Source: JBBQDZ01 sp038237515 (GTDB lineage: Bacteria > Actinomycetota > Thermoleophilia > Gaiellales > Gaiellaceae). From it: DNA of 21,100 nucleotides. How positions within the stretch are numbered: position 1 is the stretch's first letter; each line of letters begins with the position of its first letter. The notes beneath the pieces are model-generated. The model saw only the letters and a program-made list of their open reading frames with translations. It had not been told where the DNA came from and searched no databases. This document shows, piece by piece, positions 6,931 through 14,568 of this stretch. Location: NCBI GenBank assembly GCA_038237515.1, contig JBBRYP010000070.1, forward strand, positions 1-21,100. The letters are read 5' to 3'. The translations under genes and the position numbers were made by a program.

Positions 6931-6936
6931 CGGAGC

Positions 6937-6970
6937 ATTTAACATGTTCGTCTGTTCAGACGTTCAGATT
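6937..6970 (-). promoter_or_regulatory. Promoter and probable operator of the ArsR-CDF operon
   Basis: The palindrome CGTCTG-TT-CAGACG occupies 6949-6962 and is followed by the direct repeats GTTCAGAC and GTTCAGAT (6954-6969). The 6-2-6 arrangement and the CTGAAC half-sites resemble ArsR/SmtB operators. On the minus strand a -10-like TTAAAT (6942-6937) precedes ATG 6930 by 6 nt. A repressor bound at the palindrome would therefore cover the promoter spacer. Confidence 0.55.
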
Positions 6971-7039
6971 GGGGGTAGGTCCGATCTTTCCCATCCCGTA
7001 GGAGTGCGCCTCACCGATAGCCATGTTTCCGTGTCTACC

Positions 7040-7060
7040 TATACCCTCCATGGGTATACT
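7040..7060 (+). promoter_or_regulatory. CsoR-type operator over the copZ-copA promoter
   Basis: TATACCC (7040-7046) and GGGTATA (7052-7058) form a perfect 7-bp inverted repeat with a 5-nt spacer. This is the G-tract palindrome flanked by AT bases seen at copper-responsive CsoR operators. The right arm overlaps a -10 box TATACT (7055-7060). CsoR bound here would exclude RNA polymerase until Cu(I) releases it. The encoded CsoR lies in the same operon, so the circuit should be autoregulated. Confidence 0.75.
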
Positions 7061-7084
7061 GGCGGTGTCGAGGCGAGGAGTGCC

Positions 7085-7288
7085 ATGAAGGAAGAGATTC
7101 TCTACAGAGTGCCGGGCATCCACTGCGGGCACTGCGAAGCAGCCATTCGCGAGGAGCTTTCGACGGTGTCCGGCGTCGAGGAGGTCGCTGTCGATCTCGA
7201 GACGAAGGAGGTCAGGGTCGAAGGCACCGGCTTGAAGGACGAGGCGCTGCGGGCGGCAATCGACGAGGCGGGCTACGAGGCCGCGTGA
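7085..7288 (+). CDS. copZ: Copper chaperone, HMA domain (CopZ-like)
   Basis: The 67-residue protein is a single heavy-metal-associated domain with GIHCGHC (Cys14 and Cys17) and the final AIDEAGYEA typical of the ferredoxin-like fold. It binds Cu(I) and hands it to CopA in the cytosol. The loop reads I-H-C-G-H-C instead of the usual M-T-C-x-x-C, as in a subset of CopZ proteins. A GAGGAG at 7075-7080 precedes the ATG by 4 nt. It is the first gene after the CsoR operator, and its TGA overlaps the ATG of copA by one base, so the two are translationally coupled. Confidence 0.92.
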   Translation: MKEEILYRVPGIHCGHCEAAIREELSTVSGVEEVAVDLETKEVRVEGTGLKDEALRAAIDEAGYEAA

Positions 7289-9393
7289 TGCCTGCGACGG
7301 CGACCGAGGAGCACGTCCGGCTCGAGATCGAAGGGATGACCTGTGCCTCGTGTGCGGCCCGGATCGAGCGCAGGTTGAACAAGCTGGAGGGTGTGGCGGC
7401 GACCGTCAACTATGCGACCGAGGAGGCGTCGGTCAGCTACGACTCAGGCAGCGTCGCACTCGAAGAGCTCCTGCAAACGGTCGAAGGGGCCGGCTACCGC
7501 GCCGCGCCTGCGAGCGCCGCCGCCCGGGCAGACGATCCGGTCGCGCCGCTGCGGCGGCGGCTGCTGGTGGCAGCGACTCTGACCCTGCCGCTCGCCGTCG
7601 TCGCGATGATTCCTGCGCTCCACTTCCGGGGGTGGGAATGGCTGGCGCTGGCGCTCGCGACTCCTGTTGTCTTCTGGTCCGGCTGGCCTTTTCACAAGGC
7701 CGCGGCCCTGAACGCCCGGCACGCGGCGGCAACGATGGACACCTTGATTTCGCTGGGGACGCTGGCAGCCTGGACGTGGTCGACAGTCGTCTTGCTCACC
7801 TCGGTGACCGCCGATACCTACTTCGAGGTCGCCGGGGTGATCACGACGCTGATCCTCGTCGGCCGCTTCTTCGAGGCGCGAGCCAGGCGCCGCTCCGGGG
7901 AGGCGATCCGCGCACTTCTCAAGCTGGGTGCGAAAGAGGCGCGCGTCCTTCGAGGAGGCGAGGAGATCCTGATCCCGGTCGAGGAGCTTCGAGTCGGCGA
8001 CCGCTTCGTCGTCGGCCCCGGCGAGAAGGTCGCCACCGACGGCATCGTCGAGGAGGGTGCGTCGGCGCTCGATCAATCGATGCTGACGGGCGAGTCGGTT
8101 CCGGTCGAGGTCGGCGCCGACTCAGAGGTGGCGGGCGCAACGATCAACAGCTACGGCCGGCTCACCGTCAGGGCGACGAGAGTCGGGGCGGAGACGGCGC
8201 TTGCCCAGATCGCCCGACTCGTCGCCGAGGCGCAGGCAGGAAAGGCACCGATCCAGCGCCTCGTCGATCGCGTCTCGGCCGTCTTCGTCCCGATCGTGAT
8301 CGCGATCTCTCTGGGAACCCTCGCCGGCTGGCTCGCTCTCGGCGGTGACGCCGGCCGGGCCTTCACCGCCGCCGTTGCCGTGCTGATCATCGCCTGCCCC
8401 TGCGCGCTCGGACTCGCAACCCCGACAGCGCTGATGGTGGGAACCGGTCGCGGCGCCCAGCTGGGGATCCTGATCAAGGGGCCGGAGGTTTTGGAGCAGA
8501 CCAGGAGGATCTCGACGATCGTCCTCGACAAGACGGGCACCGTCTCGGAGGGGAAGCTCGAGCTCGTCTCGGTCACGCCCCTGAACGGCGCGACGCGAGC
8601 CGATGTGCTCCGACTCGCCGGAGCTCTGGAAGCGGCGAGCGAGCATCCGGTCGGCCGGACGATCGCCGCGAAAGCCAGACAGGAGCTTGGTGTCCTGCCC
8701 CCCGTGACCGACTTTCGGAATCTCCCAGGAATCGGTGTCCGTGGCCTTGTCGATCGACATTCCGTCGAGGTCGCGCGCCGTGACGGGGCGATCACCGTCA
8801 GCTGGGACGACGTGCCGCGGGCGACGCTTGCTGTGCGCGACACCGTGAAGCCGACGAGCGCCGCCGCCATCGCCGACCTCAAGGCTCTCGGCTTGACGCC
8901 CATCCTCCTCTCGGGGGACCGGCGAGAGGCGGTCGAGAGGATCGCCGCGGAGGTCGGCATCGAGCGTGTGCTGGCCGAGGTCCTCCCCGATGGGAAGGCC
9001 GCAGAGGTGCGCCGCCTCCAGGAGGCGGGTGAGGTTGTGGCCATGGCCGGCGACGGCATCAACGACGCGCCCGCTCTCGCCCAGGCAGACCTCGGCCTCG
9101 CGATCGGCACCGGCACCGACGTCGCGATCGAAGCTTCCGATCTGACCCTTGTCTCCGGCGACCTACGGGCCGCCGCCGACGCCATCCGCCTCGCGCGCCG
9201 GACGCTGACGACGATCAAGAGCAACCTCTTCTGGGCTTTCGCCTACAACATCGCGGCGATACCGCTCGCCGTCTCCGGTCTTCTCAACCCGATCGTGGCG
9301 GCGGGGGCGATGGCCCTCTCGAGCATCTTCGTCGTCTCGAACAGTCTGCGCCTCCGGCGCTTCCCGAGCTCGCGACAAGGAGCACGCACATGA
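7288..9393 (+). CDS. copA: Copper-exporting P1B-type ATPase
   Basis: CopA pumps Cu(I) out of the cytosol using ATP. All signatures are visible in 701 residues: one N-terminal HMA domain (GMTCASC, Cys19 and Cys22), the actuator TGES motif, the membrane CPC motif (Cys370-Pro-Cys372) and the phosphorylation site DKTGT with Asp414. SEHPVG marks the nucleotide domain, and GDGINDAP starts at about 588. The late FAYN and MALSS elements in the last two membrane helices mark the Cu(I) subgroup P1B-1. The length is slightly short because there is a single HMA domain. ATG 7288 is preferred to GTG 7285 because it forms a TGATG junction with copZ; its end overlaps csoR by 4 bp. Confidence 0.97.
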   Translation: MPATATEEHVRLEIEGMTCASCAARIERRLNKLEGVAATVNYATEEASVSYDSGSVALEELLQTVEGAGYRAAPASAAARADDPVAPLRRRLLVAATLTLPLAVVAMIPALHFRGWEWLALALATPVVFWSGWPFHKAAALNARHAAATMDTLISLGTLAAWTWSTVVLLTSVTADTYFEVAGVITTLILVGRFFEARARRRSGEAIRALLKLGAKEARVLRGGEEILIPVEELRVGDRFVVGPGEKVATDGIVEEGASALDQSMLTGESVPVEVGADSEVAGATINSYGRLTVRATRVGAETALAQIARLVAEAQAGKAPIQRLVDRVSAVFVPIVIAISLGTLAGWLALGGDAGRAFTAAVAVLIIACPCALGLATPTALMVGTGRGAQLGILIKGPEVLEQTRRISTIVLDKTGTVSEGKLELVSVTPLNGATRADVLRLAGALEAASEHPVGRTIAAKARQELGVLPPVTDFRNLPGIGVRGLVDRHSVEVARRDGAITVSWDDVPRATLAVRDTVKPTSAAAIADLKALGLTPILLSGDRREAVERIAAEVGIERVLAEVLPDGKAAEVRRLQEAGEVVAMAGDGINDAPALAQADLGLAIGTGTDVAIEASDLTLVSGDLRAAADAIRLARRTLTTIKSNLFWAFAYNIAAIPLAVSGLLNPIVAAGAMALSSIFVVSNSLRLRRFPSSRQGART

Positions 9394-9701
9394 CCGCAAC
9401 CGAGACCGCCGCAACGTACGGCTACACGAAGGACAAGGAGGCGCTGATCAAGCGGCTGCACCGGATCGAGGGCCAGGTGCGCGGGGTCGAGCGGATGCTC
9501 GGCGAGGACAAGTACTGCATCGACATCCTGACGCAGATCGCCGCAGCGAATACGGCACTCGAGAGCGTCGCCTTCAAGATTCTCGACGAGCACGTCCGCC
9601 ACTGCGTCGCCGGCGCCCTCTCCTCGGGTGACGAGCAGGTCGCCGCCGAGAAGACTCGCGAGCTTCTGGAGGCAGTGCACCGCTTCTCGCGGACTCGCTA
9701 G
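9390..9701 (+). CDS. csoR: Copper-sensing repressor CsoR
   Basis: This 103-residue all-helical repressor belongs to the CsoR/RcnR/FrmR family (RLHRIEGQVRGVERML early on). The Cu(I) ligands are Cys43 (KYCIDI), His68 and Cys72 (EHVRHC), the C-H-C set of copper CsoR rather than the H-C-H-H set of nickel/cobalt RcnR. Apo-CsoR should bind the palindrome at 7040-7058 and repress the operon; Cu(I) releases it. The ATG at 9390 overlaps the copA stop (ATGA). Having the repressor third in its own operon gives negative feedback. A UPF0718 permease gene follows 22 bp later. Confidence 0.93.
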   Translation: MTATETAATYGYTKDKEALIKRLHRIEGQVRGVERMLGEDKYCIDILTQIAAANTALESVAFKILDEHVRHCVAGALSSGDEQVAAEKTRELLEAVHRFSRTR

Positions 9702-9723
9702 CCATGGCCGGGCCGGGACAAAC

Positions 9724-10923
9724 GTGAGCGCGACCGCGACAGTCGTGGCCGTGGCGCTCGGCCATGAGCTCGTCCAGGCGCTCTCGTTCGCATTCGGCAT
9801 GTTCTGGGAGGTTCTCTGGGCGTTGATCCTCGGCTTCACGCTTTCAGGCGTCGTTCAGGCCGTCGTCTCGAAGCGCCAGATGCGCCGCTTGCTCCCTGAC
9901 GACTCACCACGGTCCCTGGCGACAGCATCAGCCCTCGGAGCCGCCTCGTCGTCATGCTCCTACGCGTCCGTAGCGCTTGCGCGCTCGCTCTTCCGAAAGG
10001 GCGCCGACTTCACGGCGGCGATGGCGTTCGAGTTCGCCTCGACGAATCTGGTGGTCGAGCTCGGCATCATCATGGCGCTCCTCCTCGGCTGGCAGTTCAC
10101 GGTCGGGGAGTTCGTGGGAGGTCCGTTGATGATCGTCCTCCTGGCGGTTCTCTTCCGCGTCTTCCTGAAGCGCCGGCTCGTCGACGAGGCGCGCGAGCAG
10201 GCCGACAAGGGCCTGCTGGGCTTGATGGAGGGTCACGCCGAGATGGACATGACCGTTCAGGCCGAGGGTGGCTTTTGGAAGCGGCTGCTTTCTCCCGGGG
10301 GCTACACGTCGACGGCCCAGTACTTCGTGATGGACTGGGCCGCGATCTGGAGAGACATCTTCGGCGGCCTCCTGATCGCCGGGGCGCTCGCCGCCTGGGT
10401 GCCTGATTCCTTCTGGCAGTCGCTCTTCCTCGAGCACCACTCGACGCTCGCCAAGTTCTGGGGGCCGATCATCGGGCCAGTCGTCGCCGTCATCGCTTTC
10501 GTCTGCTCGATCGGCAACGTGCCGCTCGCGGCGGTGCTCTGGAACGGCGGCATCTCCTTCGGCGGCGTCCTCGCCTTCATCTTCGCCGACCTCATCGTCT
10601 TGCCGATCCTCAACATCTATCGCAAGTACTACGGCTTGAGGATGGCCGGCTTCCTGCTCGCCACCTTCTATGTAACGATGGCCGCTTCCGGCCTCGCCGT
10701 CGAGTTTCTCTTCCAGGCGCTAGGCCTCGACCGCAAAGAACGCGACGCCAAGGTCGTCGAGGCGAGCGTCTCCTGGAACTACACGACCGGGCTCAACATC
10801 GTCTTCCTGATCCTGGCGGCGCTGCTTCTCTGGCGCTTCTTCCGGACCGGCGGGATACCGATGCTGCGGGCCATGGACAAGCCTCGAGCAGCCGAAGGTC
10901 ACGCTGCGCACGGTCATGCCTAG
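9724..10923 (+). CDS. UPF0718/ArsP-type permease in the copper operon
   Basis: The 399-residue membrane protein has about eight to ten hydrophobic segments in two blocks separated by a charged loop (about residues 150-195, with EGHAEMDMTVQAEGG). It carries the family's cysteine motif as SSSCSYASV (Cys78) in the first block and CSIGNVPLAAVLWNGG in the second. The C-terminus is His-rich (EGHAAHGHA). Related permeases export arsenicals (ArsP), but most UPF0718 members have no known substrate. Position after csoR suggests copper-dependent expression and a role in metal or thiol homeostasis, which is inference. GTG 9724 is in frame at the start of the membrane protein; the longer frame from 9628 is csoR shadow. 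It converges on the LDH2 gene with a 4-bp overlap. Confidence 0.85.
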   Translation: MSATATVVAVALGHELVQALSFAFGMFWEVLWALILGFTLSGVVQAVVSKRQMRRLLPDDSPRSLATASALGAASSSCSYASVALARSLFRKGADFTAAMAFEFASTNLVVELGIIMALLLGWQFTVGEFVGGPLMIVLLAVLFRVFLKRRLVDEAREQADKGLLGLMEGHAEMDMTVQAEGGFWKRLLSPGGYTSTAQYFVMDWAAIWRDIFGGLLIAGALAAWVPDSFWQSLFLEHHSTLAKFWGPIIGPVVAVIAFVCSIGNVPLAAVLWNGGISFGGVLAFIFADLIVLPILNIYRKYYGLRMAGFLLATFYVTMAASGLAVEFLFQALGLDRKERDAKVVEASVSWNYTTGLNIVFLILAALLLWRFFRTGGIPMLRAMDKPRAAEGHAAHGHA

Positions 10924-11675
10924 GAGTCGCCCGGGAGCCTGAGCCCCACGGCCAACGCGGCCTCGCGTAGCTCGGGCACCGTGCTCGTCTCCGGCTCGAT
11001 CGCGACAAGGAGCGCGCCGTACCCGGCATCCGCACCGGCCACGGCCTCGACCGCGAGCTGCAGCCCGAGCGCGAGCGCGAACGCCTTGTGAGCATGCTCG
11101 CCTCCAAACGGGACGAGATCCTCGGGTCGCGCATGGCCCGCCAGCACGTCTCCGTAGGTGGTCTTTCCCATCGAGACGTCCACGACGACAGGGTCCCGCT
11201 CCGGATTCGGGATGGCAATCGCAAGCGGGGTGGTCCCGACGAGCGGCGGGCCGCCGTCCGGATGCGCGAGCCGCGGCGGCGAGGTCGCCGTCAGGAGCGC
11301 GACGAGGCCCGCCTCCTCCGCGAGCCGCCGCACCCAGTAGCCGAGCATCCCCGTGGGGAAGCAGCTCGCAGCCACCACGACCTTCGCGGGCCGGGGTGGC
11401 TCCGCAACGAGATGGTCGCAAATCGCGGCGAGGGTCAGGTAGCCGAGCGCGCCCCGGCCGTCCCAGTGCTCGAAGCCCGGGCGGGACGCCGTGAGTGCGG
11501 GGATTGCCGCCGGCTCGATGTCCGGCAGGGTCTCGAGCCAGTCGACCCGAGAAAGCCCGTGGCCGAGCTTCCCGCGGCGCTCGGCGTCGAGGAAATGATC
11601 CGCGAGCGTTCGTGCGTCGCGCTTCCCGAAGCCAAGGCGCGCGAGCCTCGCGAGGACGTCCGCTTCGGCAGGCAC
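10920..11675 (-). CDS. Compact malate/lactate dehydrogenase family 2 oxidoreductase
   Basis: The 251-residue protein matches the Ldh_2/YiaK fold: an N-terminal helical part with GHGLSR (the family's catalytic-His segment, usually SHG), ALGYLTL, VGTTPLAIAIPNP and VVDVSMGKTTYGD, and a late FGGEHAHKAFALAL corresponding to the family's GG-KG motif. Typical members are 320-350 residues. Here the segment between those last two motifs, which normally includes a GWAxD-type loop, is mostly gone. The second motif, normally N-x-x-H-x-G, reads ASCFPTGMLGYW without its His. Such enzymes reduce 2-oxoacids with NAD(P)H, but this variant may have altered chemistry. It starts at GTG 17 nt after the Mrp stop and is probably cotranscribed with it. 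Confidence 0.78.
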   Translation of the reverse strand: MPAEADVLARLARLGFGKRDARTLADHFLDAERRGKLGHGLSRVDWLETLPDIEPAAIPALTASRPGFEHWDGRGALGYLTLAAICDHLVAEPPRPAKVVVAASCFPTGMLGYWVRRLAEEAGLVALLTATSPPRLAHPDGGPPLVGTTPLAIAIPNPERDPVVVDVSMGKTTYGDVLAGHARPEDLVPFGGEHAHKAFALALGLQLAVEAVAGADAGYGALLVAIEPETSTVPELREAALAVGLRLPGDS

Positions 11676-11692
11676 GGCGGCCTCGCTCGAGG

Positions 11693-12757
11693 CTACGAGA
11701 GAACTGGCAGCGGCTTGAAGCTGCGCCGCGTCGCGACGATCGCCTCGGCCAGCTCGAGGAGGAGGACGGCGGTCGGCGCTCCGGGGTCGGCGAGGACGAG
11801 CGGGTCACCGCGGTCCGCGGCCTCGCGCAGGCTCGGGTCGAGCGGGATCCGCCCGAGCAGGGGGATCCCCATCTGCTCCGCAAGCACATCGCCTCCGCCC
11901 GTCCCGAAGACCTCGCCGCTCATGTTCTCGATCACGCCGACGAGGCGCATGCTCGTTTTCTGCGCCATCATGGCGGCACGGGCGGCCACCTCCTGGGCCA
12001 GCGGCTGCGGCGTCGTGACGATCACGGCCTCGGCCCGCGGCAGCAGCTGCCCGAGCGAGATCGAGACGTCCCCGGTCCCTGGCGGCATGTCCACGACGAG
12101 CACGTCGAGCTCCCCCCAGTGCACGTCGGAGAGAAACTGCTCGAGCGCCTTGTGGAGCATTGGCCCGCGCCACATGACGGGAGCGTTGTCCTCGAGGAAG
12201 AAACCGATCGACATCAACTTGAGGTCGTGCTTGACCGGCGGGATGATCATCCGGTCGACGACCACCGGCCGCTGATCGATGCCCAGCAGGTGCGGGATCG
12301 AGTGGCCGTAGATGTCCGCGTCGAGGATGCCGGTCGCGTAGCCGAGCCGCGAGAGCGCCGCAGCGAGGTTCACCGTCAGCGACGACTTGCCGACGCCGCC
12401 CTTGCCGCTTGCGATCGCGAGCACGCGCGTGGCGCGGTCGAGCGAGATCCCCTTCGAACGCGCCTCGATGCCTCCGCGCAGCTTCGTCGTCAGCGCCGAG
12501 CGCTCCTCGGGGGTCATCACGTCGAAGGAGAGGCTCACCGAGCGAACGCCCGGAAGCGCGCCGACGTGGCGCGAGACCTGGTCCTCGAAGCTCGACCGAA
12601 GAGGACACCCGGCGACCGTGAGGGCGATCCTGACGGATACCTCCGCTCCCTCGACGCGCACCTCTCGCACCATGTCCAGCTGGGTGACGGGCCGCCGGAG
12701 CTCGGGGTCGATCACGTTCTCGAGCGCCTGGTGGACAGCTTCGTGCGTCGGTCCCAT
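11693..12757 (-). CDS. mrp: Mrp/ApbC-type P-loop ATPase, iron-sulfur carrier family
   Basis: The protein has an N-terminal MIP18/DUF59 domain (residues 1-85, with the conserved Cys51 in AGCPLRSSF) and a ParA-like ATPase domain. The latter shows the deviant P-loop SGKGGVGKSS (117-126), DADIYGHSIPHLLG, VMWRGPM, DVLVVDMPPGTGD and ENMSG. Members carry and transfer iron-sulfur clusters in the cytosol. The C-terminal CxxC that binds a bridging cluster in many homologues is absent: the ENMSG segment runs straight into EVFGTGGGDVLAEQ. From memory, mycobacterial Mrp also lacks it. ATG 12757 lies 8 nt after a TACTCT -10 box. The LDH2 gene follows 17 bp downstream. Confidence 0.95.
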   Translation of the reverse strand: MGPTHEAVHQALENVIDPELRRPVTQLDMVREVRVEGAEVSVRIALTVAGCPLRSSFEDQVSRHVGALPGVRSVSLSFDVMTPEERSALTTKLRGGIEARSKGISLDRATRVLAIASGKGGVGKSSLTVNLAAALSRLGYATGILDADIYGHSIPHLLGIDQRPVVVDRMIIPPVKHDLKLMSIGFFLEDNAPVMWRGPMLHKALEQFLSDVHWGELDVLVVDMPPGTGDVSISLGQLLPRAEAVIVTTPQPLAQEVAARAAMMAQKTSMRLVGVIENMSGEVFGTGGGDVLAEQMGIPLLGRIPLDPSLREAADRGDPLVLADPGAPTAVLLLELAEAIVATRRSFKPLPVLS

Positions 12758-12765
12758 GCCGTTCG

Positions 12766-12771
12766 AGAGTA
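12766..12771 (-). promoter_or_regulatory. Putative -10 box for the mrp operon
   Basis: On the minus strand TACTCT ends 8 nt before ATG 12757 with no Shine-Dalgarno between, so the message is probably leaderless. It lies in the 34-bp gap shared with the divergent permease gene. Confidence 0.35.
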
Positions 12772-12791
12772 CCTACCGCCAAGATGGCGCC

Positions 12792-13892
12792 GTGAGCGTC
12801 GCGGGCCTCGTCTGGCGGAATCTCTGGCGCCGGCCGGTGCGGACGGCGCTGACGGTCGCCGGTGTCTCCGTCGGCGTCGCGCTGATCGTCGCGCTCCTCT
12901 CGATCGCGGCAGGCGCACGCCGAACGGCCGGCGACCTCATCCACGTGGGCCGCTCGGACTTCGGCCTCTTCCAGCGAGGCGCCTCCGACCTCACGCGCTC
13001 GGTGCTTCCCGACTCGCTCGCGAGCCGCGTCCGCCGCGATCCCGGAGTCGGTGAGGTCGCCCGGCTCGACCTCCACGTCGGCGGCGTCGCCGGTCACGAC
13101 TCGTTCCTGCTCTTCGGGCTGGATCCGAGCGAGTTCCCGGCGCGGCGGCTCGTCCTCGTCGCCGGACGACGCCCGCGCGCGAGTGAGGCACTGCTCGGGG
13201 ATCGATCGGGCCTGGATCTCCGGCCCGGGAGCCTACTCCGGATCGCCGAGGCGAGCTTTCGCGTCGCGGGGCTCTACCACTCGGGCGACCGCTTCGAGGA
13301 TCTCGGGGCCGTCCTGCCGCTCGCGGCCGTCCAGCGCCTGAACGGCCACGACCGCGAGGTGACGACGCTCGCGGTGACCGTCCGGGCCGGAGCCCGCCCT
13401 GCGAGCGTCGCGCGGCGGCTCGAGCGGCGCTATCCGGGCCTCGCCGCGGTGACCGAGCCGGGGCAGGCGGTGAAGGTCGACACCTCTAGCCGCCTGATCC
13501 TGAACGCCGGCTGGATCTTCTCGATCGTCGCGCTCGTCCTCGGCGGCGTCGCCGTCGCGAACACGATGGCGATGTCGGTGTTCGAGCGCACGGGCGAGAT
13601 CGGCCTCCTGCGGGCGGTCGGCTGGCGCAGGCGCCGGGTCGCCCTGCTCGTCGCGGGCGAGGCGGTCGCGATCGGACTACTCTCCCTCGGCGTCGGTCTC
13701 GCTGCGGGCTACGCGGGCGCCGAGCTTTTCACCCGTCGTGGAGGCCTGTCGTCACTCGTCGCACCCGCCTTCACCGTGGGCGTCTTCGCCTGGGGCCTCG
13801 CCTTCGCGCTCGGTGTCGGCATCGTGGGCGCCCTGTACCCCGCCTGGCGGGCGTCACGACTCACGCCTGCCGAGGCTCTTCGCCGGGTGTAG
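12792..13892 (+). CDS. FtsX/MacB-type ABC transporter permease
   Basis: The 366-residue protein begins LVWRNLWRRPVRTALTVAGVSVGVALIVALL, the classic cytoplasmic lead-in and first membrane helix of FtsX-like permeases. An external MacB-core-like domain of about 200 residues follows. Three membrane segments close the protein: WIFSIVALVLGGVAVANTMAMSV, a middle one from about VALLVAGEAVAIGLLSLG, and VGVFAWGLAFALGVGIVGALYPAW. The final ASRLTPAEALRRV is the family hallmark. Such transporters drive periplasmic or lipid-linked events by mechanotransmission. The GTG at 12792 is the only start that begins at the conserved N-terminus. Its likely ATPase partner is the convergent gene on the other strand, which overlaps it by 32 bp. 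Confidence 0.9.
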   Translation: MSVAGLVWRNLWRRPVRTALTVAGVSVGVALIVALLSIAAGARRTAGDLIHVGRSDFGLFQRGASDLTRSVLPDSLASRVRRDPGVGEVARLDLHVGGVAGHDSFLLFGLDPSEFPARRLVLVAGRRPRASEALLGDRSGLDLRPGSLLRIAEASFRVAGLYHSGDRFEDLGAVLPLAAVQRLNGHDREVTTLAVTVRAGARPASVARRLERRYPGLAAVTEPGQAVKVDTSSRLILNAGWIFSIVALVLGGVAVANTMAMSVFERTGEIGLLRAVGWRRRRVALLVAGEAVAIGLLSLGVGLAAGYAGAELFTRRGGLSSLVAPAFTVGVFAWGLAFALGVGIVGALYPAWRASRLTPAEALRRV

Positions 13893-14568
13893 GCCTCTCA
13901 GCGGCGTCGATCCTCCCGTCCCTGAGGCGGAGCCTGCGGTCGGCGGTGCCGGCCACGCCGTCGTCGTTCGTGACGAGGAGGACCGAGGTGCCGCGCTCCT
14001 CCCGAACCCGCCGCAGGAGTGCGAGAATCTGTGCACCCGTCGCGGAGTCGAGGGCGCCGGTCGGCTCGTCTGCGAGCAGGAGCCGCGGGGCGTTCGCAAG
14101 CGCCCGCGCAATCGCGACGCGCAGCCGCTCGCCGCCGGAGAGCGTGGGCGGCCGCGCGTTCTCGCGCTCGGTGAGCCCGACCTCGGCGAGCAGTTCGCGC
14201 GCGCGGATCGCGCGCGTCGCGCGGGTCTGACGGGCCAGCATCGGCACCTGGACGTTCTCGAGCGCGGTGAGGGCCGGGATCAGGTTGTGGAACTGGAAAA
14301 CGAAGCCGACGGTCGCGGCGCGGTATTCCGCGGGGTCGGCGAGGTCCTCGATCCGCTCGCCGTCGACCTCGATCGAGCCTCCGTCGGGGCGCTCGAGCGC
14401 GCCGATGAGGTTGAGGAGGGTGCTCTTCCCGCCTCCCGAGGGACCCGTGAGAGCGACGAGCTCCCCCGGCTCGATTCGAAGGGAGACGCCGTCGAGGGCG
14501 CGGATGCGCCCGCGCTCGAACGACTTGCGGAGCCCGTCGACGGCGACCGCGGCGCCGCCCGCGGTCAC
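13861..14568 (-). CDS. MacB/LolD-type ABC transporter ATPase with Asn in the H-loop
   Basis: The 235-residue ATPase has Walker A GPSGGGKST (42-50), Q-loop Gln92 (FVFQFHN), signature LSGGERLRVAIARAL (143-157), Walker B LLLADEP with Glu168 and D-loop GALDS. The switch position normally VTHD reads VTND, with Asn201 replacing the histidine. The sequence groups with the LolD/MacB/FtsE-like set that partners FtsX permeases, here probably the gene ending at 13892 on the opposite strand. It starts with GTG inside the TGA of the upstream small gene (4-bp overlap), so the two are coupled. The last 32 bp overlap the end of the permease gene, leaving no room for a terminator between them. Confidence 0.92.
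   Translation of the reverse strand: MTAGGAAVAVDGLRKSFERGRIRALDGVSLRIEPGELVALTGPSGGGKSTLLNLIGALERPDGGSIEVDGERIEDLADPAEYRAATVGFVFQFHNLIPALTALENVQVPMLARQTRATRAIRARELLAEVGLTERENARPPTLSGGERLRVAIARALANAPRLLLADEPTGALDSATGAQILALLRRVREERGTSVLLVTNDDGVAGTADRRLRLRDGRIDAAERPTPGEEPRQA

Noticed and set aside
12387..12791. Upstream extension of the FtsX-like permease
   Set aside because: It is antisense to the well-supported Mrp N-terminus; the FtsX family starts at LVWRNLWRRP, matching GTG 12792.
11495..13054. 519-codon plus-strand frame across mrp
   Set aside because: It has Arg/Asp-rich low-complexity translation antisense to Mrp and the LDH2 enzyme.
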